Positions 24,577 to 35,963 of a stretch of DNA of 64,000 bases are shown piece by piece. How positions within the stretch are numbered: the first letter of the stretch is position 1; the number at the start of each line of letters is the position of its first letter. Source of the stretch: Bagarius yarrelli (taxonomy: Eukaryota > Chordata > Actinopteri > Siluriformes > Sisoridae); contig VCAZ01000070.1 in the NCBI GenBank assembly GCA_005784505.1, positions 124,001-188,000 on the forward strand. The letters run 5' to 3'. The notes below the pieces were generated by a model. The model was given only the letters and a program-made list of their open reading frames with translations, made no database searches and was not told the origin of the DNA. A program made the translations under genes and the position numbers.

Positions 24577-26219
24577 TCCTTCATCACTTTATGGGATGAA
24601 GCTTGTCCATACTATTATTTTACAGGTTGTGAAACAATAACACTGACTGCATATACAGAATTGTAGATTTCTATGAATTCTCCCTACACTCCCCAATTTT
24701 TCTTGGGCGTCTCGTACTGAATTAATATCTCGAAAGAGGTTTCCAATCTATTTTAAAACCTGCCCTATACTTGGTACTCTATATTTAGAAAAAAAACACC
24801 CCTCTTTGCTTACAGGGAAAATATTTCACACTACGTGGTCATGCTTACACACCAAAATAGGAAAACAACACCTAGCTATTTAACGCTGTCGCATGAGCTA
24901 GCACATCCCTGAGCGCAGTTTCCAACTGTGCGGCAGCGCGAGGAAATCTGGCGTCTGTGATTATCAGTAAGCCTGACACAGTTTGGGGATGCATGCTTAA
25001 ACATTTTAATGAACTGCCAAAGGTAGCACATGCTACTCCGCTTACTTGAGCTTAGCTTAAGATTTTTTTTAAAGGTTCTTTTAAAGCAAATAATAAGAAT
25101 ATTTTAAATCTGGTAAATATTTTTTGCAAGTATAGATAAATTTTATTTATGTTAAATTATATTAAGAGATTTTTTCCTTTGTATTATATATATATATATA
25201 TATAGCATTTTTATTTTTCAGTATGTTAAGTACAAAAAAAAATAGATGATAGATAATATATATAGATTAAACCATCACTATATTTATGTTATAGAGTTAT
25301 ACATAATCATCAAAATTTTAAAGGATTATAGAGTTATACAGAATCTCAAAACTATTCTGTGTAAGCGAACTTACTGACTGGCACTTGTTTTTAGAGAATT
25401 AGTTACAACAGAGATGATAACAAAACAGAACTAAAGCATAAATCTAAATCGATATGCTTTGCTGCCGAACTACTGACAGCCAGAGCTGCTGTCATGCAAA
25501 ACTTCAGACTGAATCGACTTCCATCAGAATTAAAAAGGACACTGAGCTAAAGTATAAATAATAGAAGTTTATTATCTTTGTTTTAATTTCTTAAAATTTT
25601 TTTAAAAAGACTGTTCGGAAAAGACATAGGGACATAATAAAATTCTGACCATGATCACTCTGCCAAGGTGTGTGACCTCTTTAACTTTTCCCCTGGCTAG
25701 AATTATACAGCACACACACATTGTCCAGAATTAAATTCAAATACTACTAGTCTGCTACGCTATCACATATAAAACTCAAGAGGTTAAGAGAAATGAAAGT
25801 TTTGATTGTATTCCTTTGTGCCAGCATAGGAATAATACTTGGGTCTTTATCAGAGCTCATTTTTAAAGACGGCAGACTTTTACTAATGTCAGCATTCGCC
25901 CAACAAAATGCCAAGAGAGACTTTGTGCCATTTTGATCTAAATCCCTTTATGAAAATGTGTGTTCCTTCGGGAGGTAATTAAAAAAGCACAACAGAGATG
26001 TAGTTTAGGGGGATTAATACAGCTGCTGCAAATAAGCTTCCCCACATTTTGTACTATTCATGATGAAATAAAAAAAGCAAGAGGATGAATTAGCAAGAAT
26101 TGACAAGAACACAAAATATTTTCAATTAAACATAAAAAAACAGAACTATTAAAACACAATAGCGTGTAAGAGAGAGCTTATTTACTAGAATTGTAATTGC
26201 AATGCAGGCTTTTAAAAAG
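24577..26219. other. no gene seen
   Basis: AT-rich, with a (TA)n run at 25184-25204. No coding frame or named element. 25830-26060 is more complex in texture and could be regulatory. Confidence 0.4.
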
Positions 26220-26560
26220 CAAGCGACATATAACCTGAAACATGGCCATGGACCATAACATTGACCATGACATGCACCAAAGAAGTGCAAATTGAAACGC
26301 AGGGATATAAATACACAAACTAATTAGGGGAAACAATCAACTAATCAAGAAACACCTGAACACAATGCCGGAACAATCAACCAATGACAGGACGGGAAGA
26401 CTTACATGACAAGACACAGACAATATAAACCAGCATGAGCACATGGTCTACAACATTAACAACAAGTTAGTCTCGCTGTTTCCCTCTGATGGCCTGGAAG
26501 AGCAACGCACCTTATATATCATTGCTACGAATTAACACCTGAACTTTGTTTCTAGCTCTT
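26220..26560. mobile_element. possible LTR/retroelement fragment
   Basis: Acetone-like repetitive texture of fish LTR elements: ACTAATTAGGGGAAACAATC, CAACCAATGACAGGACGGG, TGACAAGACACAGACAATAT and CCCTCTGATGGCCTGG. No complete LTR borders could be defined, so the class is tentative. Confidence 0.35.
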
Positions 26561-26564
26561 ACAG

Positions 26565-26620
26565 TTTAATAAATGTAAGTCGCACTAGATAAACGCATCC
26601 ACCAAAAACCTAATGTAAAT
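26565..26620 (+). mobile_element. SINE/LINE L2-like tail fragment
   Basis: AATAAATGTAAGTCGCACTA then GATAAACGCATCCACCAAAA and ATGTAAAT: a lone copy of the 3' tail. Confidence 0.6.
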
Positions 26621-27097
26621 CATTTGTTTAGCACTAAAGAGCAGATTGTTTTAATGTATTTAGAACATTTGGGAAATAAATCACATGTGGACATCAATGC
26701 AATGTGAATTGCCTGAAGAGTCTAAGAGTTATTGCCTAAAGAGTCTAAGAGCTAAAAATACAACGCACGAGTCAACAGAGATCAACTGACTTCTGCAAAT
26801 ATGCCATAACATTGTGTTTATACCCTTCAGTGCACAGTTTATAGTCTAACCCCTTAGAGGTGACACTTCACCAGATACTCCTGAGGGACAGAGCAAGCAG
26901 AACCCTCAGTACATGCAAGAATTCATTCTGACACATTTGCTCAAACAGAATTAAGTTTCCGCCATTGATTACAATAGGTAGTAACACTCTATTACAACTA
27001 ACACAGCAGTTTGTGGATGTTACCCAAACTGTGTTGTAGACAAGAAAATGAGGATATAAGAAGTATCACTTTGTATTGTTTAATTTTCGCATATGCA
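26621..27097. other. no gene seen
   Basis: Non-coding; includes a short tandem GCCTGAAGAGTCTAAGAG / GCCTAAAGAGTCTAAGAG pair at 26711-26750. Confidence 0.45.
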
Positions 27098-27250
27098 TTA
27101 TAGTGGTTAAGTTGTTGAACTACCAACTTGAAGACCCAGGTTCGGTTCCCAGCCCCACCAAGCCACCACTGCTGGGCCCCTGAGCAAGGCCCTTAACCCC
27201 CAGTTGCTCTGGATACGGGCGTCTGCCAATTGCTGCAAATGTAAATGTAA
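27098..27250 (+). mobile_element. tRNA-Ser-like SINE
   Basis: A-box remnant (AGTGGTTAAGTTGTTG), clear B box (GGTTCGGTTCCC), body (GGGCCCCTGAGCAAGGCCC) and tail with an internal deletion between CAGTTG and CTCTGGAT. Confidence 0.88.
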
Positions 27251-28440
27251 AAATGGCCAGAAGTACAAACTATTATTCCAATAACACAACATTTTGTCCT
27301 GCTTCAGTTTGTTCTCAGCGCTTCTACGCATCACACCTAAAAAATGAATTTGACTAATGACATCAATAATATGGCTTTTTAGACAGGCTTATTCCATTAG
27401 GTATCCGTTGCTATAATAATGGGTTTTGATGTTGAATTGACATAACACCCATAGCTGGTGGTGTATTAAAAAACATGTTAAACACACTGTAGCAAGTAAA
27501 AAAAAACAAAAACAGATATCTTCCTAGGATGTGTTCTACTGCTAATGATCACAGAATGCCTTCAATAAGACTCTAGGCTAAGAAGATATTGCAAAGTAGT
27601 ATGTCCAGGGTTTAGGTTTAGTGATAAACTACTTTTGGACTATATGCATCAGTGAAATAATCCGTCAATGATTTTTTTTTTTTAACTGCCATAGGCATAG
27701 CTTAAGGGTCAGTAACTTTTAGTTCAGTGCGTTTAAATGTCATATTGATGACAAAGGTCAGAAGATAGTTGGTTTAAAATAGACAGGAAGACTGTGGTAA
27801 CTTAAATAAATACTTTGTACAACCATACTGCACAGAAAAACATCATTAGCAGAAACATTGATATGACTGGGAAATTGCAGTAGAAGGGAAAGTCAGGCTT
27901 TCTTCTACTTGACTTTCCAATACCAGTATTGTGGGCTAAAGTGAGCATAGACTCACTAAAACTGGGCAGGTTCAGACTGATTTTTTTTTGTATTTTAAAA
28001 GCATACATTACCATACTAGATTAAACACAATAACTGATTTTTACAGCTCTAAACTGCCACTAATATTTTTCACAATTTTATGCAACAGCATATACAACTC
28101 ATAATAACTGGATGAGGAGAAGCTCCACCATCCTATAACTTTGTCTTTTATTGCCCTGTCATTCATGTTGCCCTTTTAATTAACCACAAAAAGCTGCCTC
28201 CTCTCCCGCAGTAACATTCTGTATTGATTCAAAGCAAAGCATTTAGAAGTTTGCCGGAAGTACCTTTAACATTATTGTACCTGGTGTATTTATGCACTCA
28301 ATAGAATAAATTGAATATGATTTCTATTTTAATGCTAGAACGTGAAAGCCTGCAAGCTTGAAAACAACACCACTCATTCATCCAGACATCCATACAGCAC
28401 TTACAATGTAACAAGCAGCTGTGCAAACTCATTATTATAC
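27251..28440. other. no gene seen
   Basis: Non-coding. Short frames on the minus strand near 27802-28014 lack family features. Confidence 0.4.
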
Positions 28441-28447
28441 GACCTGA

Positions 28448-28525
28448 ACAAAAGACAAATTCTAACAATGCATCAATAGAAGGTAAACGATGTGGGTGTT
28501 TATATTGGGACCATTCCGTTTTTTT
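28448..28525. repeat. dispersed repeat, copy 1
   Basis: AAAGACAAATTCTAACAA, CATCAATAGAAGGTAAA and GATGTGGGTGTTTATATTGG are closely matched at 32361-32435. The class is unknown. Short minus-strand frames (28298-28717, 32302-32568) share residues only because of this repeat. Confidence 0.65.
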
Positions 28526-28579
28526 CTTTCGGAAACAACAAAGGATATGCTCACTATCCACTTTAATAGCTACCCATCT

Positions 28580-29280
28580 AAAGCAAGGCGAGTTTATGTA
28601 TATAGCACATTTCAAACACAGTGGTAATGTAATGTGCTTTATATAAGAGAAATTAAAATTATCATTTAAAAAAAAAAAGATTAAAGAAATTTGATTTAAA
28701 TTGAAGTCTGAAGTCAAAGACGGCTACTGATTTAACGCATCTGATTTCTGAAGCTGGTTCCAACTGCCGGTGTGATGTGTTCAGATATTCAGGTTTTGGT
28801 TAGATTCCTGGAGGCAGTGTTCTGTATGAGCTGCAGCTCTCTAATGGTCTTATTGGGAAGGCCGGTCAGGAGTGCATTACAATAGTCCATTCTACCGGTG
28901 ATAAAAGCATGAACAAGAGTCTCCAGGTACCGACTGGAAAAAAAAAACTAGCAAAGCTGAATTCTAGCAACGTTTTTAGCTGATAGTTTGTTGATTTAGT
29001 TATTGTCTTAATTGACTATTGAAACTAAAATCCGACTCCAGAATCACAACAAGATTCCTGACTTGATTTCTAGTTGTTAACCCACAGGTTTAAGGTATGC
29101 ATTTACCTCGAGAACTTCCCAAAAGCAATGGACTTAGTTTTCTACTTCAGTTTTTGGCACTTTCAACTGTTAAATACATGTATTTGCAGAGGAAGTCAAT
29201 AGCGCTGTAGTTATTTGGCGATAAGTAAAGGTAAACATGGCTATCATCTGCGTAGCTAGGCAGTTTGGTTCTTTCTTATT
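28580..29280 (-). mobile_element. LINE/SINE-like dispersed repeat, decayed
   Basis: Contains TATATAGCACATTTCAAACAC and ATGTGCTTTATATAAG, the 'tatagcacatttca ... aagtgcttta' motif of many fish repeats. It then runs through CAGTGTTCTGTATGAGCTGC and AGGAGTGCATTACAATAGTC. The orientation is judged from the general direction of such elements and is uncertain. Confidence 0.4.
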
Positions 29281-29289
29281 AATTGACTC

Positions 29290-30435
29290 GGTGAGAGCAT
29301 TCAGTCATACTATTCAACTTTTATTTAAATTATCATTTATTACAAAATCCAAAACTATATGCGTGCATGTGATTTAAGTGTAAGCCCTAAATGCCTTATT
29401 TCAAATCCCTCTCGAACCCTTTTACTTTCAATATTGTTTGTATACTTGTGGCCTCATGTGATGGACCATTGAGATGTTCGTCCTGCCTCTAGTGGACAAC
29501 AGTAGTATTATTTACCTTTAAATCTGATTGCTTGAATGACTGAGTTATGTAAATGGTTACATTGATTACTGATAATAAACTTAAGAAAATGAGGATATAA
29601 GAAGCTTAAACTTAAAGTCGTTGATTCGTGGTTCATTTCATTTTTTCAACTCAAACAGTTAAGTTTAAAATTACCATTTTTTAATGTTTTTACCATTCAT
29701 CACCAGCACCTATTTACAGTTCTATTGTTGCATTACTGACAGTTCAATTTTTCAGATCTTTTGATTTTTTATTAGATTTTGTTTGCACCCCAGCGACAAT
29801 TTTTGTATGTATAATTTATCTTAATTAAGTTATTGTTAATATACCTCACCTCACAGTCATTATATCTAAACAGCCTGAGTAATGTGACCCAACATAACTG
29901 ATACAAACCTCATAAACCGCCACTTCAGTCACCTCACTGCTCAGGTCAGACCAGCATTGATTTTCCAAAGATAGCAGTGACATCAGTATTGACCCAGTGG
30001 TAGTTATCCAGAGACAAAGACAAAGAGTTTTTGAAAATTTAAAGGCAGAGAACGGTCTTTGAAAGGGACAATCTAAAGAGTATGCAAGTATGTGTGTGTG
30101 TCTGTGTGTTGTGTGTTGTGATAAATGTTTACTTATTTATGTTGTCATTGTCTCTTTATAATGCAACGCTTCAATGGTTTATATATAAATGATTTCAGCG
30201 TATTAATACTATACAGCCACTGGTGATCAAATAATGACATATGAGTGTCAAAAGTATATTGCATGTTGCATTTGTTAGTGATTTTTACATTTTTCATCGT
30301 CTTAATATTGAAGGGTGTAAAATTAAATCCTTGTGCAAGTAATAACATTTGTAGGTAAAATATAAAAAAGTAGTTTTACTTACTGAATACATCCAACTAA
30401 ATTTCCTGACATTTTTAATGTCACTGACATTTGCA
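29290..30435. other. no gene seen
   Basis: AT-rich non-coding DNA with a (GT) tract at 30088-30119. Confidence 0.45.
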
Positions 30436-30634
30436 GGGAGGAAGTGGTAGCACAGTAGTTAAGGTGTTGGACTGCTAATTGGAAGATCGGGATTGATTCC
30501 TAGCATCACCAAGCTGCCACCGCTGGGCCCCCTGAGCAAGGCCCTTAACCCCCCAATTGCTCAACTGTATAAAAGAGATGAATGTATGTCGCTCTGGATA
30601 AAGGGGCGTCTACCAAATGCCGGAAATGTAAATA
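30436..30634 (+). mobile_element. tRNA-Ser-like SINE, essentially full length
   Basis: Best copy in the window. It carries the A box (TAGCACAGTAGTTAAGGTG), the anticodon-loop segment GGACTGCTAATTGG, B box (GGGATTGATTCC), the body through TTAACCCCCCAATTGCTC, GTATAAAAGAGATGAATG, and the tail (GTCGCTCTGGATAAAGG, TACCAAATGCCGGAAATG). Confidence 0.93.
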
Positions 30635-30916
30635 TAAAACAATAGAACTAGTTAAAGGTATTGTTAGAAATGCCTTCTGAGCATAATCCAGGGCTACTAT
30701 TTTAAAGTTTAGAAATACACAACTTTTTTCCCCCAGTGTTTAACTGCTTAAATTAAGTGGGTCTGTTCATATGATAGCCTTACATTCCTGTTCTTAGCTA
30801 AAAGGAGTGGAACCTGATGTAGTTTGATATGTTTTGTCCTTTTTTTTACTTACCACAGTGATTATTTAAGGTATTACAAACCTTGTGTCAGCATGTATTC
30901 TTATCATCAAGGTTAA
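30635..30916. other. no gene seen
   Basis: Short unique-looking spacer between two SINE copies. Confidence 0.45.
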
Positions 30917-31078
30917 GGTGGAAGTGGTAACTGCTGATTGGAAGATCATGGGTTCAATTCCCAGGATCACCAGCCTGTCACCCTGAGCAAGGATCTTGAC
31001 CCTCAGTTGTTCAGTTAGATGTTAGAAATGAGATTTATGTATGTCGCTCTGGATAAGGGTGTCTGCTGTAAGTGTAAT
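30917..31078 (+). mobile_element. tRNA-Ser-like SINE, internally deleted
   Basis: GGAAGTGGTAACTGCTGATTGG lacks most of the A box. A good B box (GGGTTCAATTCCC), body and tail (GTCGCTCTGGATAAGGGTGT) follow. Confidence 0.88.
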
Positions 31079-32360
31079 CTAATTTTTTTTCTTCAGCTTA
31101 GAGACTCTCTATTCACAGGATTTTCAGTTTCTGAATCACATCAGGCACCAACAACCATGTCACAGATACTATTTTTATTTTATATTACAGTAAGTTTTCA
31201 GCATTTTGTGTCACTGGCACATAATTGCCTAATTAAATAACCATCTATTTCTACATCTACATTAAGAATCTTTTACTTTTGGTGTAACACAATGGTACAA
31301 TTAACCATCATATCAAATGAAATACTTTTTTTGCCTCCAGGTCCAATTTAGCATTACTGTACTTTACTTGAAGTCCTAACCACCTTTTTTCTTAGAATGG
31401 CTGGCACATTCTACTCGCACCTACTCTCATAATTAACAGGCAATGTGAGACGTCAATAGACCCATTTCTTACAGCGGCAAGAAGTGTGTGTGTGTGAGTG
31501 AACATATCACAGCACCTTATGCTGTGAGAAAAATATTCACACTTCACAAAGAGACAAACAGACAGACAGACAGACAGGGTATTAAACAACTGTTTAGAGA
31601 TAAACCTAAGCAGCCTAGAAGATCATGAGAACATTTTTTTTACTGCCTTGCCAAAGCTTACAACAACAATCTTTATGCCATATAGCGGGGTGGATACGTT
31701 TTTTTGCCATTAGCTGCTAAGTGTTATATAAGTGCTAAGTGCTAATAATTTTTGTCTTTTAGTGTACAGTGTGTAATAAGGTGCCAACCCTGAAGGACGC
31801 ACTGTGTAATGCTGGTACAGAAGTGTATTATCAGTCATGATGTATGGAAGAAGTTCACAAGGTCATTCAATCCTGATGCATCAATCACTTCTAAAGAAAA
31901 TGAATAAATACAAGGCTATTAAAGCATTTCGGAGCATTTACAAACCTTGTAAAGTTAAAACACTGTTTTGTAAATGCATTGAAACCAAATCTGTAATTAG
32001 TTACAGTGTTTTAGTGTTAAATAAAACAATAATTGCCCGGCTGATGAATTGTTAAAGTTCAAGTAAATTAACATCTTACAAATTTTACTTTTTTAAAAAG
32101 GCGTCCTCAATTTTCTGGAAATGATTCCTGCTTATCAAAATTTAATGCACCATCTTTAGGTTGGTTTTTTTACATTATGTATAAGTATAGATACAGTATA
32201 ATAATGTTATTTTGCTATAACTTGGCAGCAAAATGCCCCATTCCCTCTGCCATACATAATGCACCTTTATAGAACAACTACAGAGCCACTTGAGTTTAAT
32301 TTTAGGTCTGCCTTATGCAAGTGTCACAATTTAAAGGATTGAAACTTTTTTTGTAAACTA
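31079..32360. other. no gene seen
   Basis: Non-coding; a GACA tetranucleotide run at 31553-31576 and a short GT run at 31485-31498. Confidence 0.45.
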
Positions 32361-32435
32361 AAAAGACAAATTCTAACAACACATCATTAGAAGGTAAAAG
32401 ACGTGGGTGTGTATGTTGGGGCCTTTCGTGTTTTT
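32361..32435. repeat. dispersed repeat, copy 2
   Basis: Second copy of the unit at 28448-28525, in the same orientation 3.9 kb away. Confidence 0.65.
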
Positions 32436-33110
32436 TTTTCAAAACAGAAGACGAATCACACAAATGTAATGTCCTTGTGGACACAAAATATTGACTGTAT
32501 ATACATATATATAAAAACACATTTAAGCAGAAAATTATTTTTGTGTGTGTTGGCTTTGCACTGGGCAATGTTTATTTTACTTTACTACCTTTTCTCAAAA
32601 GTGAAACAAGAACAAATGACTCCAAACCTATCTTTTTTTGAAATAGTTTAATGGCAAACTCACCGCGCTGCACTTAATGGAATACAATCCATCTCAAAAA
32701 ATAACACTTTATTCTTTTATTCACTCTTTATTCTTTATTTCGGTCATGGATAATTAAAGATTCTTAACAGAAATAATATAATGTGACAACTATCTGGAAT
32801 TAAAAAGATTATAATGACAAATATTTGAAATGTTTGCTAGGTAAAAACAATTCTTAGTGTTTCTTTAAACACATTAGTATTTTCTCCCCCGATGTTTTTT
32901 TCTCTGGTGTGTGTGGGGTGGCACAGGACACATAATTGATGATGTGTGTGTGTGTGTGTGTGTTTGTGGGTGTTAAGAGGTGGAAGATGATTGGCTTAGG
33001 TAGAGCAAATTTTTATTGTGCCGGTTTTTACCAGTGTTGAAAATGTTACTTGTGTGAACACTCGGTATGTTGACTAGCAAACAATACTTTGCAATGTGTA
33101 ACAGGAATCG
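32436..33110. other. no gene seen
   Basis: AT-rich, with a (GT)n run at 32943-32963. Confidence 0.45.
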
Positions 33111-33196
33111 TTACAGTATCCCCGCTCCTAGAAACGTCTGGTGGCGCTCAGGTAAAAAAACGCCGGAAGACGTTTCTAGGAGCGGGGATACTGTAA
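33111..33196. repeat. perfect palindrome 1 (29-bp arms)
   Basis: Arm 33111-33139 is the exact reverse complement of 33168-33196. The core of the arm is CCCCGCTCCTAGAAACGTCT. The 28-nt loop itself contains GGCG/CGCC pairing. It shares its last base with the next palindrome. Confidence 0.95.
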
Positions 33197-33267
33197 TAGT
33201 CAGCAGAAACATTGGTGGATTGGGAGCCTATAACCCCTCCCAATCCACCAATGGTTCTGTTGACTAT
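33196..33267. repeat. near-perfect palindrome 2 (31-bp arms)
   Basis: Arm 33196-33226 pairs with 33237-33267 with two mismatches around a 10-nt loop. The right arm belongs to the gypsy integrase relic that follows, so the left arm is an inverted copy of the integrase end. Confidence 0.95.
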
Positions 33268-33660
33268 GGGAACATGGGAGGTTGGTACCCCAAAATGCAC
33301 TGGAAAGAAGTGAGGCCAATAGGGGAGTGAGTCAAATAATTCTGGGCATATTCGGCCTTGGGAATGAATTTGCTTCATCATTCTTGCTCTCGGGCACAGT
33401 AGGATCTCAAGTACCTTCTCAGCTCTTGGTCCAATCTCTCCACTTGTCCATTAGATTGCGGGTGGAACCCGAGATGAGACTGTCATTGATGTCCAGTCAT
33501 TTGCAGAATTTTGACCACAAGCGGTATGTGAATTGAGGGCCATGTTCAGATACAATAGCCTCAGGTATACCATCATTCTGGAAGACATGCGTGAACAAAT
33601 GTGTTGCTGTTTCCCTGGCTGTGGGCAGACCCTTGAGTGGAATCAAGTGACAGGTTGTCT
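33237..33660 (-). pseudogene. Ty3/gypsy integrase core relic
   Basis: On the minus strand the translation runs through LIPLKGLPTARETATHLFTH, VFQNDGIPEAIVSEHGPQFT (the catalytic-core region, with SDRGPQF-type spacing but Asp replaced by Glu in SEHG), then a stop after FCK, SLISGSTRNLMDK, a frameshifted SYCAREQE-like part, and AEYAQN-like/QPPMFP-like ends. These are landmarks of the integrase central domain of teleost gypsy elements. Several stops and frameshifts make it non-functional. No flanking LTR was identified in this window at this place. Confidence 0.85.
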
Positions 33661-33705
33661 ACCACCCCAACACACACACACACCAATCATCATCAGCTAT
33701 GTGTC

Positions 33706-33785
33706 CAACTCGTTACTGAAAAGTAATGCTGTAAGTAACGCCAATTATTCATAACGCTATTGTTCCCATTACTAATGTTTACTAG
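33706..33785. mobile_element. terminal fragment of a hAT-like repeat
   Basis: AACTCGTTACTGAAAAGTAA, TGCTGTAAGTAACGCC and ATAACGCTATTGTTCCCATT: the 'taatg.aagtaacgc' end of a common teleost repeat. Confidence 0.5.
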
Positions 33786-33901
33786 CAAGCGTGCACAGTC
33801 ACACACACTAATGACAACGGCTCCGTCTGAAATCGCATACTCCTTAATTCTGTACTACAAGTACATATTTTCCGATTGTTAAAAAGCCTTTTTATGGGTA
33901 G

Positions 33902-34068
33902 CAGGGGCACCACTAGCAATTTTGGGCCCTATGAAAGAATATTAGTTTGAGCCCTTTACCACACCCACACCTACCAATCCTACTATAATATTACCGCTAA
34001 TACTGTTACTATTAATAAAACGAGATCTCTGGGGCCCATAAAGTGCATCCGAACTTACGGCACCCCTG
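33902..34068. mobile_element. 167-bp hAT-like MITE
   Basis: Ends CAGGGGCACC and GGCACCCCTG are inverted repeats, flanked by similar octamers ATGGGTAG and ATGGATAT (6 of 8 identical), as expected of an old hAT target duplication. No coding capacity. Confidence 0.65.
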
Positions 34069-34114
34069 ATGGATATTAGTATGATTAAAATACAGATGTA
34101 CAATACTGCTGATT

Positions 34115-34146
<32 letters not shown>

Positions 34147-34180
34147 CTATATATTATATATATATAGATATATATATTTA
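34115..34180. repeat. (CA)n-(TA)n microsatellite
   Basis: Short CA run passing into imperfect TA repeats with an internal palindrome. Confidence 0.95.
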
Positions 34181-34209
34181 TTTTTATTTTTTTATTTTTT
34201 TACAGAACA

Positions 34210-34680
34210 TTTTGGGTTGTAACTTTAGAATAAAGTTTCTTTGTGTAAGTTTAGTACTTTGTGCAGTCAGTCACTTTAGGCTTGTGAAATAACAAAAGAC
34301 CTACTAACCTATTTACTCAGATATACTTTCATCTCCATGGACTGAACATTTTAACACAGTTTGATTGCAGAAGGAAAAGGACACATGTCTGTGTGTGTGG
34401 AGAGAGCCAGCTCCCTTGCTGAATTGGTGGTTGACAAGAGGGCCAGGTAAAATCGAGGCTGTAGTCAATGCTGCCAGCTGCCTGTGTGCCATGTGAGCCA
34501 TTAGAGGAGCTTGTGAGTGGCAGACGGCTCTTGTGGGCAGCTCCCAGTGCTTAATTTCACCATGCTAAATGTGCCAGGCTTCCTGTTTTTGGCAACTGCT
34601 GCCTTTTTCAATAATAAGAAAATAAGGACCTGAGCCCAGTCTTGCATAATGCCAGCTAATAAATTAACCGACTGGTAAGA
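34210..34680. promoter_or_regulatory. candidate conserved non-coding element
   Basis: Markedly more GC-balanced than the flanks. It has repeated CAGCTCCC, GCCAGCTGCCTGTG and GGCAGCTCCCAGTGCTTAAT words, E-box-like CAGCTG and TAATTT/TTAATT homeodomain-like cores. No coding frame with splice sites. It fits an enhancer in the gene-poor flank of ajap1; inference from texture only. Confidence 0.3.

Positions 34681-34713
<33 letters not shown>
34681..34713. repeat. (TC)n microsatellite
   Basis: Uninterrupted TC run followed by TGTCTCTG. Confidence 0.97.
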
Positions 34714-35654
34714 GAGAGTGGAAAATCTCTGTCAGTGTGATTCCACGAATTACATTTTTCTATCATGAGGAGAGTGAAAATGATATAACAGTTGTAGTCT
34801 GGAACATGTCATCTAATATGCATCGTCAGTAACCCTTTTTTTCCTAGTCAAATTGCTAATAGATCTAATTTTTATCCTAGAAACGCTGGACACAAACTGG
34901 AAATAGGGATTCGATTAAACACCAGGGCTCTAGTTAAAAGTGGCATACCATAAAATAGTCAGGACAAGACAAAATTGAGGGCTAATAAATCAGTTTAATA
35001 AAGCCAGCAAAAAAAAGCATGGACATTAAGAAGAGACGTCACACACGTATTGTATAGCAAAACAACTGACCAAGATTCAGATATCCATTTACAACTGCCA
35101 ATAAATATGACAACTTTATACCCATAATGCATACTCTTAAACCATAAATTTAAACATAAATTTTTAAGATAACTGGTTTTGAACTTGTTCTTTTTATTTT
35201 TTGTGGCAAGTATTACATCCCTTGCCCGAGTAAATCAGCATTTATTCTGACAAAAAGCAGCAGAGATGCACACTATATTGCTAAAATTGTGACACTTATG
35301 TTTGTTGGGAGCCTCTGTTTTCACACATAACTCATACCTACCCATAAACCCTTTCTTTTTTGCACGTTGTCTTGTTATGTGTGTGTGTGATTATAAAATA
35401 ACTTAAAAAAAGTAGTTAATGGATTTAAAAAATTGTTGGCTTATTTTTAAAAATTAAACAACTCTTCATTTAATCATTTATCTCCCATTCACAATGTAAG
35501 TTATCCTCATATCATTTTCTTTTTATTATAATTTTTATATATACACTGACATTTATTTTACATGATTTTATTACAATTCTAATCAAGTTTTACCGCTAGG
35601 CTGAGATGTTACTTCTACGTTGGCATCACAAATGAATTACACAAAAAATACAGC
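34714..35654. other. no gene seen
   Basis: AT-rich non-coding DNA. Confidence 0.45.
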
Positions 35655-35926
35655 ACAACTTCTGCTTTAAATAACTTTTATTTTCAGTATCACTCCATCA
35701 TCATTTTACAAACATCTGATCGTGTTTTTTTTATAGAAAGACAGCCCATAATGTTGAACATTTCGTTAATAGCAACATGAGACTAATAAATGTACAGAGT
35801 CTCTGAGGTGAGAAATGCATTTACAGTGGCCAAAACACAGAGAGCTTAAGAACGAGAGGCTCGAGAAAGTCAAAACCAGTGTCACCTCGAAATGTAACTG
35901 TACCAATACGAGAACGAGAGAGTGAA

Positions 35927-35963
<37 letters not shown>

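Noticed and set aside
30436..30520. Candidate tRNA-Ser gene
   Set aside because: It has A and B boxes but no acceptor-stem pairing, and continues into SINE body and tail; it is a SINE head.
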